Positions 1 to 5,454 of a stretch of 5,540 nucleotides of DNA are shown here, piece after piece. The stretch is taken from the NCBI GenBank assembly GCA_009700485.1, contig WLLZ01000113.1, positions 1-5,540 of the forward strand, in the 5' to 3' direction. Made by a program: the position numbers and the translations under genes. This DNA comes from Actinomycetota bacterium (GTDB lineage: Bacteria > Actinomycetota > Actinomycetes > S36-B12). The notes beneath the pieces are model-generated. The model saw only the letters and a list, made by a program, of their open reading frames with translations. It ran no database searches and was not told the origin of the DNA. Position 1 is the stretch's first letter. Each line of letters opens with the position of its first letter.

Positions 1-1027
1 GTACGGGCACGAGCGGAAGAGCTGGCCAAGTAGGGGGATTGCTGGGGGTATCAATACCGGCAAGTGTTAGCCAGACAGAGCCCACGAAACAAAATGCAAC
101 GACGGCTCCGGCGGTGGCAACCAGCATTTCAGGAATTTCCCACCTATCAGGTCGGTACCTGGTGCGCACAGCAGCACGTGCCGACATCGTTATTGAAATT
201 ATGCACACACTCACGCCGGCTACCAGCATCGGCAGGCCAAGTGCTACTGGAGAACCCGCGGAAATTAGTGCGTACGCCCCAATGCAAGCAGCGACCAAAC
301 CAATTAGAAGGAGTGCAGAATTCATGCGGCGCTTTGCTGCACTTATTGATCCGCGGCGACCATAGCCGCGGGAGTCCATTGCGGCCGCAAGGGTCACTGA
401 TTTTTCAAGTGCCCCCTCGAATACCGGCATTGCAGAACCGGCGATGGCGCGAATGCCGGTGGTTGGTCGCCCCCGTAGGCGGCGAGCGGTTCGCACTCGA
501 TCGACGTCGGTAACCAACTGCGGAGTAAATGTCATAGCTACCACCACACTCACCCCGAACTCGTAAAGCGCCGCGGGTACAGACTTAAGCAACCTGGTTG
601 GTGAGGCGAGTGAATTTGCAGCCCCGACGCAGATCAAGATGGTGGCGAGCCGCAAGCCGTCATAGAACGCCAAGAGCAGGCTTTCCAAAGTGATGTCACC
701 GCCAATTCGAGCCCCTGATAGCCAAGTTGGCAAAGCCAAGCCCGGTAGCGGCACCAGAATCGTGGTGCCGAAAGCAGCTCCAAGAATCAATTGCACTGCA
801 ACGCGGATGACAATTACTGCAACCCCGAGGCGCACGAAGAACATGAACGAACGCCCCCATGGCGCATCGGGCTTGCGTGCGGAGACCACCAACGCCGCCA
901 CGGCAATGATGAGACCTAATAGGAGTGGATTAGTGGTGCGACTGGCCGCGGCTGCTAACCCGAGTGCCCAAATCCACCAGGCTATGGGATGTAGCCACCT
1001 GGGGTTTGTGAACAGTGATCCGGTCAT
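1..1027 (-). CDS. ecfT: ECF transporter transmembrane (T) component, EcfT/CbiQ family, partial at its 3' end
   Basis: The frame is open from an ATG at 1027 to the left edge: 342 codons, with no stop. The protein is hydrophobic, with membrane segments around residues 15-48, 62-83, 118-138, 155-168, 237-258, 262-282 and 302-323. Two cytoplasmic coupling-helix motifs identify the family: ARRLRG at 181-186 and AMDSRGYG at 216-223. These Ala-Arg-Gly signatures contact the two ATPases in energy-coupling-factor transporters. The T subunit links the ATPases to a substrate-binding S protein in the membrane. The ATG overlaps the upstream TGA (ATGA at 1027-1024), so translation is probably coupled; no strong ribosome binding site is seen. 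The substrate is inferred to be cobalamin from the upstream B12 riboswitch and the two partner genes, not from EcfT itself. It is already longer than many EcfT proteins (about 260 residues) because of extra hydrophobic segments after residue 235. ATPase and S-component genes are presumably beyond the edge. Confidence 0.9.
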   Translation of the reverse strand, partial: MTGSLFTNPRWLHPIAWWIWALGLAAAASRTTNPLLLGLIIAVAALVVSARKPDAPWGRSFMFFVRLGVAVIVIRVAVQLILGAAFGTTILVPLPGLALPTWLSGARIGGDITLESLLLAFYDGLRLATILICVGAANSLASPTRLLKSVPAALYEFGVSVVVAMTFTPQLVTDVDRVRTARRLRGRPTTGIRAIAGSAMPVFEGALEKSVTLAAAMDSRGYGRRGSISAAKRRMNSALLLIGLVAACIGAYALISAGSPVALGLPMLVAGVSVCIISITMSARAAVRTRYRPDRWEIPEMLVATAGAVVAFCFVGSVWLTLAGIDTPSNPPTWPALPLVPV

Positions 1028-1728
1028 GAGGCGCGCCTGCGTTGCAGTAGCCAAGCGCCAACTAAGCCAAGGGCAATGATCAAGCCAACTGCGATAAGCG
1101 GGATGGGGCTGCCTTTTTCGGTTACCGGTGCAGCAGCGATTGCAATCTCGCTAACCGCCGGCGTCGGCACAATCAATACGTCAGCATCACCATTTGGTGC
1201 AAGAGCGGCTGCGCTTATGTCTATGGCAATCGCGCATTCACCAACCGGGTATTCGTCGATTCCGCAGACCAGGCCCTTGTCAACTCGCGGGGTCGCGATT
1301 GCCATCAGTGCATCTGCTCCGGATCTGGATTCGGCTATCACCGCGCAGGCACCACGAGCAGGCGGCGGCGATTGACCATCGGGAGCTGAATTCGTCAACC
1401 CGGGATCAATAACCATGGCCACTCTGATCTGGCCGGTCGGTTTAGTAACCGTGCCACAAATTCTTTCGAAAGCTAGTGTCGGATCTGTGCGCGGAGGGTA
1501 GGTGCTACTGGTGGCGTTGGCGGTAACCGCAAAGCGCCAAGCTTGCACGTCGCCGTCAGCGGGCACGGTGGAGGCGGGGCCAACCTGCGATAAGACCCAT
1601 TCGTTATTCGCAACTGTCCAAAAAGTCCAATAGCGGTATGCGGTCTCGGCCCGGGCCGCTGGTGCAAACACCTGAACCGCAAGGCAAATTACGGTGGTGA
1701 TCACAGCGGCCCGGGCCAAGATGCGCAT
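1024..1728 (-). CDS. SCO2322-family exported, membrane-anchored protein (probable B12-uptake accessory)
   Basis: This 234-residue protein has a signal peptide (residues 1-27; cleavage likely after APAARA). An extracellular domain starts YRYWTFW at 31-37 and continues through a GPAS..P.DGDVQAWRFAV stretch at 50-68. A single C-terminal membrane helix follows at about 209-228, ending QRRRAS, which predicts an outside domain tethered to the membrane. Four cysteines (91, 128, 155, 165) lie in the exported part and could form two disulfides. I recognise the SCO2322 family, which in Streptomyces sits beside a toroid protein and an ECF transporter; its biochemical role is not known to me. The W..N..W / DGD..WRF pattern recalls the DUF4430 domain found at the C terminus of transcobalamin-like proteins; that is inference. 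The start ATG overlaps the previous stop (TAATG) and the TGA stop overlaps the ecfT start, so it is the middle gene of a coupled operon. Confidence 0.88.
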   Translation of the reverse strand: MRILARAAVITTVICLAVQVFAPAARAETAYRYWTFWTVANNEWVLSQVGPASTVPADGDVQAWRFAVTANATSSTYPPRTDPTLAFERICGTVTKPTGQIRVAMVIDPGLTNSAPDGQSPPPARGACAVIAESRSGADALMAIATPRVDKGLVCGIDEYPVGECAIAIDISAAALAPNGDADVLIVPTPAVSEIAIAAAPVTEKGSPIPLIAVGLIIALGLVGAWLLQRRRAS

Positions 1729-2780
1729 TACTGCTGGCTCTGCTGCAGGGTGGTGATTAGGTTTATTCCGCCAAAATTCGTCGCTTTAGCGTTGGTGGCC
1801 TTACTGACCATCAGTAATAATCCGAGGGCGCCAGGTGAAGCCTCGCCATCTGGAACCCCGTAAGCGGACGCATTAGCCGCCAACGTCGCGGTACCTCTGG
1901 TTACCGCCTGCTTGCCAGTGGCACTGGCAACGAAACCGAGGATCGAGAATGCAGTTGATGAGAAATCGCTGCCGGCGCCGAATGAATTCGGCAACGCACC
2001 GTCCTTCATTATCGCGTTTGCGAGATAGCTACCGGCATTACTTGCCGTAGTTGCACCGCAGGTCGGATTCGGGCTGAGTGTCTGCGCTCCACCGACTATC
2101 AGCCCGGCGGTAAGGCCGGTGAATGCCTGGGAGGTTGATTGTGCATTCGCAGCCCCAGGTTTTTGGAAAGCGAGGCCACCACCGCTTGCGCACGAGAGTT
2201 TTACTGATGTCAGGTACTTGCCAGCCCTGACAATCGCCGAGGCACTGCCATTTGGCTTCAGTGCTTTTACCGCGACCAGCACCAAACCGGTCGAACTAGA
2301 ATCCGAGGGCGACGCGCTAAACCAGGGCCATCCACCATCCTTGTTCTGCTGCTTGGTTAACCAGGCGGCGGCGGAGCCGGCGCTCGCTGTCTGATTTACG
2401 GAAGACAAGGCAGTGAGTGCTAGTGCCGTGGAATTGGTATCAGGGCCGGTGTAATTAACTGGATCAGATACGTCACAGGCTTTGGTGGTATCGGGTCGGT
2501 AGGCCTGGAAGCTGCCATTAGCGCACTGCTGCTTGAGCAGCCAGGTGATTGCTGCTTTGTTTGGTTTAACATCATTTGCGACCAACCCTAAAATCGCCAA
2601 CGACTGTCGAAAGACCCCGTCATATGTTGGGTCCCCTGCGCCATAAAGGCCGGTGGTAGCTGTCGTAGTTGTTTTCGCTGTAGTGGCCGTGGCGCCGCCT
2701 TGGGCGGGGCCAATATTCGCGGTAAAGGTCAAGCTGCATGCGGCCAAGGCCACGAGTGCGGTTGAAATACGTTTTGACAT
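1728..2780 (-). CDS. Exported prenyltransferase/squalene-oxidase-repeat (alpha/alpha-toroid) protein, transcobalamin/intrinsic-factor-like
   Basis: The protein has 350 residues from the chosen ATG at 2780. An export signal (MSKR, then a hydrophobic stretch) is followed by a Thr/Ala-rich linker (about 30-43) and the toroid domain, opening GLYGAGDPTYDGVFRQS at 44-60. Repeat units are visible as WLLKQQCANGSF (80-91), WLTKQQNKDGGWPWF (140-154), YLTSVKLSCASGGGLAF (189-205) and YLANAIMKDGALPNSF (252-267): the helix then G-rich-turn pattern of terpene-cyclase-like toroids. The acidic DXDD-type motif of true cyclases is not apparent, so enzymatic activity is unlikely. Cysteines at 86, 102, 197 and 241 could pair outside the cell. 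Intrinsic factor and transcobalamin use this fold to bind B12, and the gene sits directly behind a B12 riboswitch, so B12 binding is the inferred role. A second ATG nine bases upstream (2789) is in frame; I prefer 2780 because GGTGA, part of the anti-SD complement, lies two bases before it. TAA overlaps the next ATG. Confidence 0.88.
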   Translation of the reverse strand: MSKRISTALVALAACSLTFTANIGPAQGGATATTAKTTTTATTGLYGAGDPTYDGVFRQSLAILGLVANDVKPNKAAITWLLKQQCANGSFQAYRPDTTKACDVSDPVNYTGPDTNSTALALTALSSVNQTASAGSAAAWLTKQQNKDGGWPWFSASPSDSSSTGLVLVAVKALKPNGSASAIVRAGKYLTSVKLSCASGGGLAFQKPGAANAQSTSQAFTGLTAGLIVGGAQTLSPNPTCGATTASNAGSYLANAIMKDGALPNSFGAGSDFSSTAFSILGFVASATGKQAVTRGTATLAANASAYGVPDGEASPGALGLLLMVSKATNAKATNFGGINLITTLQQSQQ

Positions 2781-2838
2781 GGTCACCATTTCTTAGTTGA
2801 GCGGTGTCAGATCGGTGCCCACGTCCTAGCCGGCCAAT

Positions 2839-2869
2839 AAAAAACCCTCCTGCATGACTGCAAGGAGGG
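2839..2869 (-). terminator. Intrinsic terminator of the cobalamin riboswitch
   Basis: Read on the minus strand, CCCTCC-T-TGCA (2869-2859) pairs with TGCA-GGAGGG (2854-2845) with one bulged T (2863) and a four-base GTCA loop. Six consecutive T residues (2844-2839) follow immediately. This is a textbook Rho-independent terminator. It lies between the B12 aptamer and the first structural gene, about 60 bases before the start codon, so it should abort transcription of the operon when B12 is abundant. Confidence 0.9.
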
Positions 2870-2898
2870 AGACCGGGTATAGACCCGGGCTCCGTTCC
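2864..2898 (-). promoter_or_regulatory. Candidate antiterminator hairpin of the riboswitch expression platform
   Basis: On the minus strand a perfect hairpin CCGGGT-CTAT-ACCCGG (2888-2873) is flanked by GGAG (2893-2890) and CTCC (2871-2868), which extend the stem after one C/T mismatch. GGA (2898-2896) can further pair with TCC (2866-2864). The stem would use up the 5' arm of the terminator (2869-2864) and also the 3' arm of the preceding stem GGCTCC/GGAGCC (2919-2914 with 2893-2888). It is therefore mutually exclusive with both, as expected for an antiterminator. The pairing is seen in the sequence; the switching role is inferred. Confidence 0.65.
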
Positions 2899-3019
2899 GT
2901 TACCTCGACGGGTGGAGCCGCTCATATTTGCCAGGTACTCCGACTCGCCCAAGTTCTGGGATCACGGTTGCGGGACAGCGCCGGATTCACACCGGACTTC
3001 CCCTGGGGTCAAATACGCG
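2888..3019 (-). promoter_or_regulatory. Cobalamin (B12) riboswitch aptamer, compact form, with P13-like stem
   Basis: The minus strand carries the conserved cobalamin core: GGGGAAGTCCGGTGTGAATC, then CCGGCGCTGTCCCGCAACCG, at about 3003-2962. The B12 box GAGTCGGAGTACCTGGC follows at 2946-2930. The outer stem is directly visible: CGTATTTG (3017-3010) pairs with CAAATATG (2930-2923) with one G-U wobble. Only about 15 bases separate the CCGCAAC core from the B12 box, holding the small hairpin CCCA-GAACT-TGGG, so the large peripheral arm of full-size aptamers is missing. A further stem GGCTCC/GGAGCC (2919-2914 with 2893-2888), containing an inner CCGT/ACGG pair, lies where P13 is expected. It controls the downstream B12-uptake operon by transcription termination. 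Confidence 0.95.
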
Positions 3020-3036
3020 GATTCAGTTGTGTGGTC

Positions 3037-3065
3037 AACATCCCACGGGTAGCACCGGATGTCAA
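3037..3065 (-). promoter_or_regulatory. Probable promoter of the B12-uptake operon
   Basis: A perfect -35 hexamer TTGACA (3065-3060) is followed after 17 bases by GATGTT (3042-3037), a weaker -10 keeping the A at position 2 and the T at position 6 typical of actinobacterial -10 elements. Transcription would begin near 3030, about 13 bases before the first strand of the aptamer's outer stem. This position fits a riboswitch leader well. Location and spacing support the call; the -10 match alone would not. Confidence 0.6.
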
Positions 3066-3133
3066 TGCCAAACGACCGGGCCGGCAATCGGAGGCCAAAA
3101 AGCTACGATTCCACGATGTGCCCCTAAGGCCTC

Positions 3134-3139
3134 TAGACT
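3134..3139 (+). promoter_or_regulatory. Possible -10 element for the small plus-strand gene
   Basis: TAGACT fits the TANNNT -10 pattern common in Actinobacteria and lies about 50 bases before the start codon of the 70-residue gene. No convincing -35 is seen 16-19 bases upstream. It would give a leader of roughly 45 bases and place this promoter back to back with that of the B12 operon. Confidence 0.3.
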
Positions 3140-3189
3140 GGTGGTCTTGGGTTTTTGGCAGCGGTCACTTTGCTCGCGAAGGAGTTTAC

Positions 3190-3402
3190 ATGGCTTGGTC
3201 TTGGCAATACTTGACGGCTGAGGGCGTTGTAGTCGCTGAATTGCCCGATACCTCGATGGCGACCGAGTTCCCGTCACAATCTGATGCCGAGACTTGGATT
3301 GGTGAGGTGTGGCAAACCTTGCTGGATGCCGGCATTGAGCAAGTCTTGCTGCTGGAAGAAGATCGAATTGTCTACGGCCCCATGGGCCTGCGCCCAGAAT
3401 AG
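3190..3402 (+). CDS. Small conserved actinobacterial protein, function unknown
   Basis: This 70-residue protein begins MAWSWQYLTAEG and has the central motif FPSQSDAETWIGEVWQTLL (27-45) and the ending DRIVYGPMGLRPE. The start is set by an excellent ribosome binding site, AAGGAG (3179-3184), five bases before the ATG. The frame is open further upstream, but that part runs through the B12 riboswitch on the other strand and is not coding. It has no signal peptide or membrane segment, is acidic and rich in Trp, and is probably a small soluble cytoplasmic protein. I recall similar unnamed proteins of this length in Streptomyces and relatives, but no function. It converges on the DUF3043 gene with only ten bases between stop codons. 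Confidence 0.82.
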   Translation: MAWSWQYLTAEGVVVAELPDTSMATEFPSQSDAETWIGEVWQTLLDAGIEQVLLLEEDRIVYGPMGLRPE

Positions 3403-3412
3403 TTATTTGCGG

Positions 3413-4030
3413 CTAGACCTTTGGTGCTCCGCCGCGGCGAACCCGTGGTGGTGGCAGTCGCAACCGGCGTAATTGCAAGGTGCGTAAGGTGGCGTAAAGC
3501 AGCAAACCTTTGCGATCTGTGGCTTCTGCGAATTCTTTCTTGGCTCTAAGGCTAAGTTGCACCAGCAGCACGACGGTGTCGACCACGATGAGCGCGGTTA
3601 CCGCGAAGAAGCCGATTGATACCCAACTTTGGATAAACTGGTTTTTAATAAAACCGAGTGCTAGTACCGCAATCGCGATAAATATGAAGAACTCAGCCAG
3701 AGTGATTCGGCCATCGACGAAATCGCGGACGAAGGCCCGCGCTGGGCCACGATCACGTGCGGGTAGGTAACGCTCTTCACCATTTTTCATCCCTTGACGA
3801 GCGCGTGAGCGTTCTTCTTGGTCACGTTGGCGTGCGGCTTTCTTCGCAGCCTTGGGGTCCTTGGGGATTTTCAACTGGTTCTTGCGGGCGTCTTCAGCCT
3901 CACGACGCGAAGGCGTGGCATGGCCTTTAGTGCCGCCAGGCCCGGCGCCGGTGGTTGAACCCGGGGGCGCCTTGGCTGGGTCAGTTGACGAGGCGCCTGA
4001 GGCGGAGTCTTTCTTCTTAAATCCCAACAT
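3413..4030 (-). CDS. DUF3043 family membrane protein
   Basis: This 205-residue protein of unknown function belongs to a family widespread in Actinobacteria. The layout is a charged, disordered N-terminal region (1-75; Lys/Arg, Pro, Gly and Ser rich), the conserved block GEERYLPARDRGPARAFVRD at 84-103, then two membrane helices (about 111-127 and 136-159). The basic C-terminal tail contains YATLRTLQLRRLRLPPP (179-195). Both tails are predicted cytoplasmic. The start is the ATG at 4030, giving MLGFKKKD, which matches how family members begin; an in-frame extension to 4105 would overlap the end of nadA. Only eleven bases separate it from the nadA stop, so the two are probably co-transcribed. The ribosome binding site is weak (an AGG beside the nadA stop codon). 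No terminator fits in the ten bases before the convergent neighbour. Confidence 0.88.
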   Translation of the reverse strand: MLGFKKKDSASGASSTDPAKAPPGSTTGAGPGGTKGHATPSRREAEDARKNQLKIPKDPKAAKKAARQRDQEERSRARQGMKNGEERYLPARDRGPARAFVRDFVDGRITLAEFFIFIAIAVLALGFIKNQFIQSWVSIGFFAVTALIVVDTVVLLVQLSLRAKKEFAEATDRKGLLLYATLRTLQLRRLRLPPPRVRRGGAPKV

Positions 4031-4041
4031 GATTGTGCAGC

Positions 4042-5247
4042 CTAGTCGGCCGTAGCAGTTGGCCCAGGAAGGGCAAGCATGCGATCGAGAGACACCTTGG
4101 CCCACTTGGCGGTTTCGGGGTCGACCTCAATTCGGTTAACCACCTGGCCAGCCACTAGTGACTCCAACACCCAGACCAGGTGCGGTAGGTCAATGCGATT
4201 CATCGTCGAGCAAAAGCACACGGATTTATCGAGGTAGGCGATGGTCTTGTCCGGGTTGTCTTGGGCAATTCGTTTAACCAAGTTCAATTCGGTGCCAATT
4301 GCCCAGGCACTACCCGAAGGCGCAGCGGCGATCGTGGCAATGATCTTTTCGGTCGAGCCAACGAAATCGGCCTTCGTGACAACCTCGTAAGTGCACTCGG
4401 GATGGACGATAACGCTCACCCCGGGGATGCGGTCGCGCACATCGTCAACGCAATCAGCGGTGAAACGACCGTGCACTGAGCAGTGGCCCTTCCAGAGGAT
4501 GACTTTGGCCGCGTGGAGTTGTTCGGTGGTCAGCCCACCTGATGGTTTACGCGGATCAAAAACCACGCAGTCATCGAGTGATAGTCCGAGCTCACGAACC
4601 GCCGTGTTTCGTCCGAGGTGCTGGTCGGGGAGAAAAAGGACTTTCTCACCTCGTTCGAAGGCCCACTGCATGCTGCGTTCTGCGTTACTCGAAGTACATA
4701 CCGAACCACCGTGCCGGCCGGTAAAAGCTTTAATTGCCGCTGTCGAGTTCATGTAGGTGATGGGGATTGTTACCTCGGCGATACCAGCGGCAACGAGGTC
4801 ATCCCAGCATTGCTCTACCTGCACGATATTTGCCATATCGGCCATTGAGCAGCCCGCGGCGAGATCGGGCAGTATCACTTGCTGGTTGTCGGCCGTGAGG
4901 ATGTCGGCGCTTTCGGCCATGAAATGCACACCGCAGAAAACAATGAATTCAGCCCCTGGATGCGCGGCGGCCTGCTGAGCCAATTTGAATGAGTCGCCGG
5001 TTACGTCAGCGAAATCGATTACTTCATTGCGTTGGTAGTGGTGGCCCAAGATAAAAAGTCGATCACCCAGGGCGGCCTTCGCGGCTGCTGCGCGGTCAAC
5101 CAGGTCAGGGTCACTGGCTGCCGGGAGGCCGCCGGGGCACTCGACCCCGCGCTCACTATCTGGATCTGCCGCCTGGCCAAGGAGCAGCAAGGCCAGCGGA
5201 GTCGGTTCCGGCTCGTGGAGTAATTCGGTCACCTGCCCATTATTCAT
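4042..5247 (-). CDS. nadA: Quinolinate synthase NadA
   Basis: NadA condenses iminoaspartate with dihydroxyacetone phosphate to quinolinate, the de novo NAD precursor, using a [4Fe-4S] cluster in the cytoplasm. Numbered from the ATG at 5247 (401 residues), family motifs are HHYQR (69-73), FCGVHFMAESADIL (104-117), GCSMADM (132-138), CTSSNAE (184-190), GHCSVHGRF (255-263), HPEC (282-285), GTELNL (318-323) and CFCSTMNRIDLPHL (344-357). Likely cluster ligands are Cys105, Cys256 and Cys344 or Cys346. The long N terminus (PTPLALLLLG at 15-24) is the actinobacterial form. An in-frame GTG at 5268 would add seven residues; it has AGGTAG directly before it, but at poor spacing. I prefer 5247 because the distance to PTPLALLLL matches Streptomyces NadA as I remember it and a TTGACT lies at 5286-5281. 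nadB and nadC are not adjacent. DUF3043 follows, and an Fe-S carrier gene is divergent. Confidence 0.96.
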   Translation of the reverse strand: MNNGQVTELLHEPEPTPLALLLLGQAADPDSERGVECPGGLPAASDPDLVDRAAAAKAALGDRLFILGHHYQRNEVIDFADVTGDSFKLAQQAAAHPGAEFIVFCGVHFMAESADILTADNQQVILPDLAAGCSMADMANIVQVEQCWDDLVAAGIAEVTIPITYMNSTAAIKAFTGRHGGSVCTSSNAERSMQWAFERGEKVLFLPDQHLGRNTAVRELGLSLDDCVVFDPRKPSGGLTTEQLHAAKVILWKGHCSVHGRFTADCVDDVRDRIPGVSVIVHPECTYEVVTKADFVGSTEKIIATIAAAPSGSAWAIGTELNLVKRIAQDNPDKTIAYLDKSVCFCSTMNRIDLPHLVWVLESLVAGQVVNRIEVDPETAKWAKVSLDRMLALPGPTATAD

Positions 5248-5356
5248 TACGCAACCGGTATCCGTCACCTACCTGGTCTTAGTCAACAACCCGGGCGGTA
5301 AACCCGAAGGGCCCGAGGGCAGGGAATAACGTGGCTAGGCGGATGGTTCAGAATGT

Positions 5357-5367
5357 CGTAGACTACG
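5357..5367. promoter_or_regulatory. Inverted repeat CGTAG-A-CTACG in the nadA/erpA divergent region
   Basis: CGTAG (5357-5361) and CTACG (5363-5367) form a perfect five-base inverted repeat around one central base. It contains TAGACT (5359-5364), a plausible actinobacterial -10 for the rightward erpA gene, although no good -35 precedes it. TTTAAT (5395-5400) is an alternative -10. The site could be a small operator overlapping a promoter; function is not shown. Confidence 0.3.
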
Positions 5368-5454
5368 TAATGCAGACTTTCGCAATAAATTTGGTTTAAT
5401 CAGGTAACGAACGTTGCTTGGCTCACCGGGCCCGGCACCAACGAAGGGGTAAAC

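Noticed and set aside
39..1079. Several plus-strand open frames of 100-150 codons opposite ecfT
   Set aside because: The opposite strand carries one continuous frame with EcfT motifs, which explains the whole stretch; these are shadow frames.
1728..2780. Squalene-hopene or terpene cyclase enzyme
   Set aside because: Only the toroid repeats are shared. The protein is exported, lacks an evident DXDD-type motif, is about half the length of a squalene-hopene cyclase, and sits in a B12-regulated transport operon.
2620..2952. Minus-strand open frame of 110 codons spanning the riboswitch and the start of the toroid gene
   Set aside because: It is out of frame with the toroid gene and covers the aptamer's B12 box and terminator. 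The RNA structure explains this sequence better.
2854..3189. Open plus-strand reading upstream of the 70-residue gene, which would make it 182 residues
   Set aside because: It runs antisense through the B12 riboswitch and terminator, its translation resembles no family I know, and the AAGGAG at 3179-3184 clearly marks the ATG at 3190 as the start.
4031..4105. N-terminal extension of DUF3043 into nadA
   Set aside because: The extra 25 residues overlap the conserved end of nadA and do not look like the family. The ATG at 4030 gives the usual MLGFKKK-type start.
5291..5322. Possible terminator-like GC-rich inverted segments (CCCG/CGGG) between nadA and erpA
   Set aside because: Both genes point away from this region, so no terminator is expected, and no T-run follows the weak stems.
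5426..5435. CCGGGCCCGG palindrome upstream of erpA
   Set aside because: It is a short GC-only palindrome without a loop or T-tract; there is no reason to call it a terminator or operator.
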